A program made the position numbers and the translations under genes. The notes under the pieces are model-generated. The model had not been told where the DNA came from. It did no database searches and was given only the letters and a program-made list of their open reading frames with translations. From Ornithodoros turicata (lineage: Eukaryota; Arthropoda; Arachnida; Ixodida; Argasidae), in the NCBI RefSeq assembly GCF_037126465.1, contig NC_088205.1, positions 31,665,482 through 31,729,481 on the forward strand: 64,000 nt of DNA, written 5' to 3'. Shown here in pieces: positions 20,639 through 30,609 of this stretch (its first letter is position 1; the number at the start of each line of letters is the position of its first letter).

Positions 20639-21847
20639 CTTTTCAATGTAGAGCAATTGTCTCTTCTGTTTTCAAGTGCACATCTACACTTAATTAAAAG
20701 CATGTCTATGTTTATTTTATTGGTTAAAATTTTATTATCTGGTTTAGAATGCTATAATCTCCACCTGTCGTGAGAATTATTGTTTTGATTTTGTTTCAAG
20801 TATTCACTCGACTGATATTCTATGAGTTGTGAACTTACCGCTCGAGATAATTATTGTCTTGTATTTGTTCCAATTGTTCACTCACATGACATAAGCAAGT
20901 ACCTCTAAGATGGGAATGCCTCATAACTCTGAGTTGCATTTCACATTTGATATTTCTGTGGTCCATTAGAAATTTCTGATGCAAGATATTACAAAAATTG
21001 ATGTAATTAGATTTGTTTCTCTTTTTGATTGAGTATCATTGCTACCAATTAATAATTTGGACTTTCTGTACATCTTCAATAACAATGTCGCATCTCTACA
21101 AACTTAGCCGACTTGTCAACCACTTTGACGAAAGATTTCCGTTTCAGGGAAAGGATGCGAAAAGATAGTGACCCCAGCGAGTGATACCGACATCTATTTG
21201 CGCTGCACAATAAACTATATCGCCTTTGAACTCTCTTATCTGACCTCTAGAGCGTCCCGTTTGCTGGACGAAGGAATATAGCCCCTAACCCTTTGGGTGA
21301 TAAAGCATGCGCAGTGCTATGGTCACATAGATATAGACATAAAGTCTCCCGGCTTTGAGGAAAAGAGTGAAAACCGTGCATATTTCCTATGTCTTGGATA
21401 CCTTCATCAAGGTTCGTAATGTTTGTTAGAATGAAAATTGTATATTGATCGATTTTATGATGGTTCAATGATAGATTATTTTCCTCTGTTGATGTTTACA
21501 TGTCGCCGCGTGTTACTCTGTTCTTCAGCGTTAAGTCTGTGCTATTTCGTCTTTGATAGATTGATTAGCTATTATTTCTCTATGTGTTGGATGGTGCGCA
21601 GGTTTTGGCTCTCTATTAATTGTAGCTGTTGATTGTGTTGTTTCTCGTTATTTCCTTACGTCTATGCTGTTCACATAATAAGAAATTAAAAGTTGAGTAA
21701 TGTCGGAATATGAAACTGAGATTCCCTATTGCACACGAAATGTTATGACAGATATTCACGCTATTGCATTGATGGTTCTCGCGTATAGGAATATTAATTT
21801 TCTGATGAGTTTGATTTTCTGAATGATAGATTACTGTGTTGTTTTGA

Positions 21848-22460
21848 TTAGGAATATCTTCTTCGTAGTGGTATAGATTTTATTTCTTCTTGTGTTCGTG
21901 TCGTTCTTTGTTGGCTAGGAGTGTGCTATGTTGTGAAGTTCATTTTTTAACATGTCTATTTTCTGATGAGTTTGATTTTTTCTTCTGATTTTCCTCTTGT
22001 GTTCGTGTCGTTCTTTGTTCTGTTTGTTGGCTAGGAGCCTGCTATGTGGTGAAGTGGAATATCTTCTTTGTAGTGGTATAGATTTTATTTCCTCTTGTGT
22101 TCGTGTCGTTCTGATTGTTGGCTAGGATCGTGCTATGTGGCGAAGTTCGTTTTTAACATATCTATTTTCTGATGAGTTTGATTTTTTCTTCTGATTTTCC
22201 TCTTGTGTTCGTGTCGTTCTTGTTGGCCGGGAGTGTGCTATGTGGTGAAGTTGAATATCTTCTTTGTATTGGTATAGATTTTATTTCCTCTTGTGTTCGT
22301 GTCGTTCTTTGTTCTGTTTGTTGGCTAGGAGTGTGCTATGTGGTGAAGTGGAATATCTTCTTTGTATTGGTATAGATTTTATTTCCTCTTGTGTTCGTGT
22401 CGTTCTTTGTTCTGTTTGTTGGCTAGGAGTGTGCTATGTGTTGAAGTTCATTTTTAACAT
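21848..22460 (+). repeat. Tandem repeat zone in the outer TIR of copy 1
   Basis: Repeated blocks of roughly 100 bp containing TTCCTCTTGTGTTCGTGTCG, TTGGCTAGGAGTGTGCTATG and GTGGTATAGATTTTATTTC. About five imperfect copies, some with an extra TTTTCTGATGAGTTTGATTT segment. The second element has single related blocks near 35290-35580 and 47960-48230. Confidence 0.8.
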
Positions 22461-22916
22461 GACTATTTCCTGATGAGTTTGATTTTTTCATTTTCTGAAT
22501 GATAGATTACTACGTTGTTTGATTAACCAATGTAGTGGTATAGATTTTATTTCCTCTTGTGTTCGTGTCCCATAGTCCTCCAGAGTCTCTGCTGTTCACA
22601 TTTAATTGCATACAACTATCAGAACTTCCCGCTATTGCACTGATGGTTCTCACGTATAGGAATATTAGACGTTTTATAATACAATTTGTAATTTTGATTG
22701 TAATCGTATTGATTAAGAATATTTTAAATGCGCTATCAATTCTGATTCATTGAAAACTTCCACTAATAAAAATATTGTGTTTGATTTGTGATACCTATTC
22801 ATTGCTAATGTATCATACCTGTAATATTCTTTGTTACGTGTATTGTGTTCCTTCTATTTCAGATTTTTGGCTAAGTTTTCCCCATTCACGCGGAGTCATA
22901 ACATAATTCCTAATGA

Positions 22917-23981
22917 CTTTAATAAATATATTTTCACTTGTACTTTTGTGTATGGCTATCCTTTGCATGTAAAAATTACGATTCAAGTCGACTCAGGCTG
23001 AAAAATGACGAAAGTCGGCGGCCCAGTCTGAAAAATGACGAAAGTCGGCGGCCCAGACTGAAAAATTACGAAAGTCGGCGGCCCAGGCTGAATGGTAAAC
23101 GCACACGCAGCCCTCCGGCCACGCGACGCCCAAGTAGGAAAATTGTGAAAGAAGTCAGCCCAGGGTGAATGGTAAGCACGCACGCAGCCCTCCGGTCACG
23201 CTCCGCCCACCACAGCAGCCCTCCACCCGAGCACCACCCTGTTACAGTTGGTGAAGGTTTTTCGGATGGGTTTTTCTCCTTCACCTGATTGGCATCACAA
23301 TTCCCAGCACTATTGGCTTTAATAAATATATCTCAACTTGAATGACATTAATAAATATATTTTGACTTGTACTTTTTGTGTATGACCCTTCTTTGCATGT
23401 CTCTGCATGTAAACCGCTCACCTGCTGTATCGGAAAAATATGTGAAGTCGGCCCAAGTATGGCCAAAGAAGTCTGCCCAGGTTGAAAAATATGCTACGAT
23501 GAGCGCACGCGCAGCCCTCCCCCAGCCGATAATCACGTGGACAACCCTCCGCACACGCGCCGCGCAGGGAAGAATACGCGCAGGGCTCAGGGGGTCCATG
23601 TTTCTAAATCTCATCCCCGTATGGAAGCTGTGAAATTGGTAATGAGTAAGTATATTCTTTATTATGTGTCTCGTGTTTCTTCTATTACAGGTGGTGAAGG
23701 TTTTTCAGCTGGGTTTTTCTCCTTCACCTGATTGGCATCACAATTGGCAGACATCACAATTGGCAGAATTCCCAGCACTATTGGCTTTACAATTGGCATT
23801 AATAAATATATTTTTTCACTCGTACTTTTTGTGTATGACCCTTCTTTGCATGTCTCTGCATGTTATAATCGTGCGGACAAGCCTCCGCACGCGCGCCGCG
23901 CGGGGAAAAAAACGCGCAGGGCTCAGGGTAGAGGGGTCGTAGTTTCGCATGGGGCTTGTTTCTATACGTCTCTCTACTACT
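22917..23981 (+). repeat. Outer end of copy 1 TIR, three diverged tandem units
   Basis: The segment AATAAATATATTTT...CTTGTACTTTT...GTGTATG...CTTTGCATGT occurs at about 22920, 23348 and 23807, each followed by GC-rich DNA with CGCACGC-type sequence. GTTTTTCTCCTTCACCTGATT also occurs twice (near 23268 and 23716). In the second element there is one such unit per end. The last unit runs to the terminus at 23981. Confidence 0.7.
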
Positions 23982-23987
23982 GACCCA

Positions 23988-25150
23988 CAGTGGGAAAATG
24001 TTGCGAAGATTCTCCTGAGCCCACAAAAATAGTTCCTGCGGGGTTAGAATTTGACGATCGAAGTGTCTTTGGAAGCTGGCTTTTGATGCGAGTCTCTTTA
24101 CTGTGCCTCCAATCCCGTCGCAAGCATCTTTCCCATGAGATGTTCCGAAAAAGTTCCACGTCGCACGAAGTCCGAAGTCTTCGTGATGAAAGGAGAGGTT
24201 GATGTAGTTTTTTTTTGTTTTTATCTTGTGAGGCAGCTCCGTCCGAAAAGTAGTGCAACCTTTTAATATGCGGCTGAGCATTCAGGAAGTGCTGCTGGAA
24301 AACCTTCTGATATATGTGGGCAGATGTGTTGCCGTGAGTGAGAGAGTCGGAGATGACGACATAGCATGAAGGTTGCAATTGGTCACCTGCTCCATCTTTG
24401 AAGTATACTACAATGGGGTGTAATGTTGCCTGCGATGTATTCCAGTAAAATGACTGCAGGAAATTTTGCGCTATAAATGTGTAGTTTTCTGAGTAGTCCA
24501 GCTGCACAACGGCTTCGTCTTGAGGAAGGCCTGTCTTCAAGCTCTTCAGATATGCGGACTGCGCAGAACTTACAAAGTGGAGCTTTTTCAAAGCTTCAAG
24601 TGCATGAATGAGTTTCTGACGAAGCTCTTCAGGTGTTGCAACGAAGGTTTCCAGTGTTGCGCGGTCCCCAGCTACCCACTGCTCGTACATGATCTGGTCG
24701 CAGAACTCAGATATTCGGAGTATATGTTCTTCAATCTTGTCATGAAGCGCTCCAGGCCGAGGGCAGTGACCGCAGTCGCCCAGCATGCATGTTTCTTCAC
24801 AGGTACTACATACCATCAACTTCGGAAGCTCTTTGTCGGATTCTTGTATCCCGTATGCGCCGTACGCACACAGAATGCGTTCCGGGGCTCCCAGCAAGCA
24901 CACACCAGGAAGGACTCAAAGAAGCAAACTTTGAAAATCAAATTTTCTGTGCAGGATTGCTGGCCTTCCCCCAGCAAACCTCAAACGTCCTATGTACCCC
25001 GCGTTTATGGCAGGAGTTGACTTTCAGCGCCGCCTTGCGCTTCAACCATACCGAATCCGGCAAAAATATTCTTTGGGTATCTCTATCTCCATGATTCCAA
25101 TCTGAGAAAGAAAATAGCGTCAAAATTCGTGATGGTCGAGCTACGCGATT
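23988..25150 (-). pseudogene. DDE-like transposase-type protein, frameshifted
   Basis: Two overlapping minus-strand frames (about 24903-24250, then 24281-23990) together resemble a conserved, usually uncharacterised arthropod/cnidarian protein family. Visible motifs are LDYSENYTF, an ISDSLTHGN segment, FSDGAASQ, and, after the frameshift near 24240, the strongly patterned SHGKDACDGIGGTVKR. Spaced Asp/His/Glu residues suggest an RNase H-like nuclease of transposon origin, but I cannot name the family. A further fragment at 24938-25100 may be its N-terminal part. The C-terminal end is cut at 23981 by the Polinton-like copy 1. Confidence 0.5.
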
Positions 25151-28100
25151 GGATCGCTTCTTGTGGAATGACCCAACCAAACAGGTGCGCCTCTAGACTG
25201 CTCCTTTAATGAGATGCAATCTGCTCATTTGCAGAGAATCCCAGTCTCGCTGCTATGCTTCATGGATTTTCTTCTTCAGGACCGATCGAAGGCCTTGATA
25301 AGGAACCTCGAAAGGAGTTGTGTCATTACAGCAGCAGCTGCTGCAGCATCCGCGAGTTCGTTGCCGGGTATATACCAACGTGACTCGGCACCCAGCAGAG
25401 CATTATGGAAGGACCTTACTTGGTAGCTCTGAAAGCCAGGCACTGTGCACGCTAGACAAGAAGATTTTTTTTTTTTTTGCGGGCTGAGGCTACATATGGC
25501 TTGCAAACAGCTGAGGGAGTCCACATATATAACCGATGATTTGATGTGATGTTGTATGATGTGATTGAAGGCTAAAAGTACGTCATATACTTCTGCACTG
25601 AAGGTAGAAAAGTCGTTATTTAGGCAGTGTGACTTCGCACACGTGTCAGCTACCATTGCGCACGAGACCCCGGTTTGTGTTTTAGAGCCGCCCGTGTAAA
25701 AAGCTATGTGGTCCCCAAAACCTTGCTTCATGACTGCAAATTCCTGTTGGAGCACAACATGTGGAGTATCTTGCTTTTTAAATTTTGATAGTGAAATGTT
25801 ACATTGTGGAGGCGGCTGCCATGGAGGAACTCTTGCTCCAGTTTCCAACACGAAAGAGCTATAATGTGTAAACCCATAGTGTTGAACACCTTGCAAAAGG
25901 CGCATGCTAGGTGGTTGCACGATCGTGGGTCTATTAATGTAGTGTTGTTTAAAGCGCGTCTCTTTAGCACATGAGAGGGCCGGATGATCAGGGTAGTCTC
26001 TTATCCTTAGTGCATAAGAAGTGGCAACATAAAAACTTCGTCGTTCTAGTGACCATTCATTGCACTCAACATAGAGGCTCTCAACTGGGTGCGGAATACC
26101 CCCAGAACCAGACGAAGTCCTTGGTAATGAATAGGATCAAGACGTCTCACAACTGATTGACGTGCTGAACCATACACCACAGACCCATAGTCAAGTCTTG
26201 AACGGATCATGGATATAGGGACTCTGTGAAGGGTTTCTCGATCGGCTCGCTATGACCTGTGTGACAATACTTTCAAGAGATTTAAGGACTTTGTACATTT
26301 TGCTTTGAGGTGTGTAATTTGAGTCAAGAAGGTCAGTTTCTTATCGAAGATAAAATCGAGAAACTTATATCCGGTTGAACTGCTAGGTCACGTCTGTCCA
26401 TTTTAAAAGCAGGTTCGGGGAACCTTCCCCTTTCCCTAGAAAATAGAACACAAACTGTTTTGTAGGATGAAAACCTAAACCCATTTTCGTTTGCCCACTA
26501 AGCTCAGTTTAGTTATAGTGATCTGTAGTTGCCGTTCGCACCTACCCAGATCAGTGGAACAGCACAACATTTGTAGGTCGTCCCCATATAGGGAATAGGT
26601 AATGGCAGCTGGAATTGCATTCACCACAGAATTCACTTTAACTATAAACAAGGTCACACTCAGCACAGATCCCTGCGGAACACCGTTTTCTTGGATGAAG
26701 GGTTGTGATAACACTGTGCCAAGTAGGACCCTGAAGGTCCTCCCTTCAAGAACGTTAGCAAGCAACAAAGACGGCCTCGCATCCCAAAAGCGTGCAGGTC
26801 ACGAAGGATACCGTAGCGCCACGCAGTGTCGTAGGCCTTTTCTAGATAAAGAAAGACCGATAAGCAATGCTGTTTTCTTACAAATGTTTCTCGGATGGTA
26901 GCTCCTAGACGAACAAGATGGTCAACTGTAGAACATCCGACTCGAAAACCACACTAGGGCAGCTCGTGAAAGCTATAGGCCTGTAACTGCTAGGGTTGGA
27001 GGCATCTTTTCCTGGTTTCAACAAAGGAAGGATTGTGGCTACACTCTAAAAACGGTGACACTTTAGTGACACGTGAAATTGGTGTGACACTTTGGGGCGA
27101 GCCCAAACTTGGATTTGGAATGTGTCACAGAGCGAACTTAGTCCATATACAGTTACCGGAAACGCGTTTTTGTTGCCACCGAAGTGGCTGAGCTGTCGTA
27201 GATGATTACTGAAGCCTGGGAGGGCGTTTGAACACTGGAGTTGTGACACTCGCCGCAGCTGCGGCCGTTGCCCGTGACACATGGTTTGATATTTTCGCTC
27301 TTTGAACGCTGCGGATCTCTATGTTTTCTCATTCAGCTACCAACAATGGGCAAGTCTTTGGCCAGTTCAAGCGAGGACGCTCATGAGGTTTCTCGCGTCC
27401 GGTTTTATCTGCTAATGTAGCTTATTTAACTCGCTTTCGGGAATACTGTGACGACTCAGACGTTGATGTTACTGGAACATCTCGAGGAATCTGTGCGTAT
27501 GACCTATGCTAGTGCCTGTCATATATGAGGTCACACCGTTCACATGCGTGTGCACGGCAGGATGGTGCATCATGTGAGGGCATCCTTCAGTGAAGCACGG
27601 ACGTATCGGTAAGTTCTTTGGGGTTTGTTTTCTTTTCGGAACGACGAACGCAATGCAATCATGTGAATACAGGGAGGCTGGAGGATAAATTGGAGTAAAG
27701 TGTGCCGCATTGTCTCTGTGTCTCTGCCCCCTGTCGAACGCGAGCACACTTTCGGAAACCCCACCTTGCTTTCCCTAAAGCATTAGGAAATACTTGACTT
27801 TATGCATGTGAAATTGTTACCAAGCAGACAATCGCATCCGCGCGTCTGCACCACGGGCACGACGCGTATTCGCGTAATGAGCGTCCTTCACCAGTGCAGC
27901 TGTGCGGCATAATTCTTTGACATCTGAAATCGCAAGTTACAGCGATGGAGATAAATTCAAAGGTTTTTGAGTAGCTGCCGAGAATGGAGGCTTTGCGGCC
28001 TGTTTTTTTTTTTTTTTTTTTTTGTACTTCATTGCGCCGTTTCTTCCGATTACGTTCTGCATTTCGTTTGTCTTCACTTATCTTTTTTAATGTGTCGTGA

Positions 28101-30605
28101 TCTAAACTGACCACTTATGTTTAGGACCTGCAGAACCCCTATTAGGAAATTTCAGAAATTTCAGAATAGCGTGTGAGTCGCCAACGCAAGCGCAAATGAA
28201 GCTGTTTTGCTAATTATTCAGTTACCATGCTTCCCTTCAGGACACCCCTGTATTTCGAGATGCAGTTCGAGCAACGATTGCCATCTTAGTCGGAGTTCTA
28301 CGGAATCAAGCAACCAGGAGGGTCTTGAACTCCGTGCTGGCCGCGCGATTACCTCGCAGTGTATCGATTCTGAAATAAAACGTTTCTCTTTTCACCCCTT
28401 TTCCCCTAGCATGTGAGCGTGCCTTCCACATACGAGTACATGAGGTGTCAGTGTCCGCTGCATGTTTCACCCATATCGGAAGTCTATAGAGCCACATTCT
28501 GAGAGTCTTCTGCATAAAAGTTAAGTAGCTGCCTCATATTCTGTCTCGTGCTGTCTCGGACGCTTTGGCTCCTTCCCCGTGTGGGCTTGTGGGAGCGCAC
28601 TCAATGCACTACCAAGATTGTCAAGATTGAGATTGAGACAATACACTCAACTTTTATGCAACTAGGCGATGTTGCGACCACGAGGGCAACGTCATGACTG
28701 ACGCCGTGGGGAAATGTCCGTCCTGTGCCGACATCATATGGCTCAAAGTATCTGAGGAAAACCCAGGAAATACCCCAAGCAGCACAGCCGGCATCTCTGT
28801 GAGGCCGACAACCGCAAGCCCTTTCGCTAGCACCACCAGCACAGTCGTGACCACGACACCACCTGCACTTTAAACACAGAGCTCATCGCATAGCACGCCG
28901 ACGGCCACCATTGTACAGATAGATGTCTTCATCACTGTTGGTTTGTTGAAAACGCGAGGGTAAGCCATTTCGGGACACTTATCATAACTGCATAAGTGTC
29001 CTAAAAAGGCTTGCGCCTCCTGTTTTCAGCTAACCAACGGTGATAAATTCATCATTCTGTACCATGGTTCGCCTTTGACGTGCTATGCGGTGAAGCTCTG
29101 TTTTTAGAGTGTGCGACGTTTTTTGTGACACTTGTTGCGGGAGCTCTCGTGACACATGCTTCAAAAAGCAAAAAGTAACAAAAAGCGTCTGAAAGTGACA
29201 CTTGAGCAAAGCGTCACTTTTTTGCAAAAAAGTGACGCTTGCAACGCGTCACAAAAGTGTCACCATTTTTAGAGTGTAGTTTCCAACGAGAAGGAAGCTC
29301 CCTTCTTTCCAAACCAAGTTAAAGAAGCGGAGAAGACATTCTCGTGCTTCGGCTGACAGGTGCCTTAGCATCGAGTATGTGATGCTATCTGGTCCTGGGG
29401 ATGTGTCTTTCGGTGGCAAGGCCCTGAGAAGCTCAGTCATATTGAAAGGCATATTATACGCGAAATGCTCACCATGACTGGCAGATATACTCTTCTTTTC
29501 AGCAGATGCTTTAACCTTCAAGAATTCCTTACTGTAATGTTCCGATCTGGAAACGCTCTGAAAATGTTCGCCCAGGGCGTTGGCTTGGTCTTCCAAACTG
29601 TCGCAGGGAGACCCATTGATTTGCAGAAGAGGGGTGGAAAAGTTACGATAGTCGACCTTAATACTTTTCAGCCTCTCCCAAACTTTCTTTGAGAGTGTAT
29701 ATGATGTTAATGACGAAACAAAGCCTCTCCACGATCTTTTTGAGCTTGTTTCCGTGTCCATCTCGCTTTCGCCCGTGCTTTCTTAAAGGTAAGTAAATTC
29801 TGTGCAGTGGGGTACCTACGAAAGATACCCCATGCTCGGTTTTGTTCCTTTTGTGTTTTGTCACAGTCGCTCGTCCACCAAGGCTTGGGGCGGTTGGGGA
29901 TGCGACCAGATGTTTGTGGAATGGACACAATAGTTGCCTCTGTGATTGCGGCTGTAATAAAGTCAATAGCCTGGTTGACGTCCATACGAAATAGAGACCC
30001 CGATGGTAGTGTGGCTTTCTCTTGAAAGATGTTCCAATCTGCTAAGAATAATTTCCACCGTGGTTGTCGTGTAGTCATAGTGTTTTAGGACTAAAGGGAA
30101 GTGGTCACTACCTCGAGGGTTGTCCACTACTGCCCGTCTATGTCCTGAAACACGGATGCGCTGCAGAAGGAGAGGTTAATTGCTGAAAAGGACTGTGTGG
30201 CACTGTTTACGTGGGTTGGTGCTCCTGTATTGAGCAAGCAAATTGACCTTGTAAGTAAAATCCTTTCCATCATCCTCCCCCGTCTGTCGACCTTTTGACT
30301 GCCCCATAAAAAGTTATGGGTATTGAAATCACCAAGTACGAGACACGGCGATGGAAGTTCATCCAGTAAATCTTCCAGTTGTTTTTGATCTACCACCACC
30401 GATGGAGGTAGAGATAAAGAGCAAACTTTTAAAACCCTATGAAGACAAATTTGAACAGCAACTGCTTCAAGACCTGTTTTCAGTGGAACGTGCTTCGTAG
30501 GAACGGAATTTTGCGTGAGGATTGTAACACCGCACCGCAGGATGTACGTGTTGCGTCAAAACTATCTTTTCGGAACAGGTTCCACCTCCTGAGTGTATGT
30601 GGCTG
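25100..30605 (-). pseudogene. I-type LINE (endonuclease, RT, RNase H), decayed and split
   Basis: Minus-strand remnants in order: endonuclease C-terminal part with LVLGDFNTHN (30399-30127); linker (30078-29707); N-terminal RT with SPGPDSITY (29761-29290); a 2.2-kb insertion; RT continuing with ILPLLKPGK and SYRPIAFTSC (27039-26950), GVPQGS and a YGDD box where the usual form is YADD (26768-26475); the thumb region with LDYG and GLRLVLG (about 26260-26080); and RNase H (25920-25276), in which the first catalytic Asp of the TDGS-type motif reads TGGS. Several stops and frameshifts make it non-functional. It is 5'-truncated near 30605 and its 3' end fades near 25100. Confidence 0.85.
27042..29276. 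mobile_element. 2.2-kb TIR element with CACTCTAAAAA ends, TA target
   Basis: Begins CACTCTAAAAACGGTGACAC and ends with the mirror GTGTCACCATTTTTAGAGTG. The terminal inverted repeat is about 26 bp with two mismatches, followed inwards by further GTGACAC-type repeats. TA flanks both sides (27040-27041 and 29277-29278). It interrupts the LINE reverse transcriptase. The interior has a T22 run near 28002-28023 and no open frame resembling a transposase, so it is non-autonomous. The TA target points to a Tc1/mariner-type or other TA-specific family. Confidence 0.78.
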
Positions 30606-30609
30606 TTGG

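Larger units (their letters stand above)
18246..21832. repeat. Right arm of the large palindrome
   Basis: Reverse complement of 13551-18084 minus the 947-bp insertion. Arms are roughly 3.58 kb each. Differences include single substitutions and a 6-bp indel in the 140-aa gene. Confidence 0.93.
13551..23981. mobile_element. Polinton-like element, copy 1: palindromic form, left end truncated
   Basis: The region from 13551 to about 18084 is mirrored by 18246-21832 at about 98 percent identity, once a 947-bp insertion in the left arm is set aside. The right side continues through a tandem-repeat zone into an outer TIR that ends ...CTCTACTACT at 23981, a match in form to the AGTAGTA ends of copy 2 (34648-48873). 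The left arm stops at 13551 without reaching such an end. Each arm holds a TIR-derived segment plus a full copy of the gene-bearing core (two small genes and a Cys-rich frame). Relative to copy 2 (TIR-core-TIR), this copy is TIR-core-core-TIR. The 6-bp GACCCA after 23981 would be its TSD, but the left partner is missing. Confidence 0.75.

Noticed and set aside
13551..21832. Palindrome as a pure fold-back assembly artefact
   Set aside because: The arms differ by substitutions, a 6-bp indel and a 947-bp insertion with its own TSD. An artefact cannot be excluded completely because of the odd CpG-rich centre.
22172..22473. Hydrophobic repeated frame in the outer TIR of copy 1
   Set aside because: Arises from the approximately 100-bp tandem repeats.
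24520..25094. Plus-strand frames of 166 and 101 aa
   Set aside because: They are antisense to the DDE-like pseudogene, whose minus-strand motifs are much more convincing.
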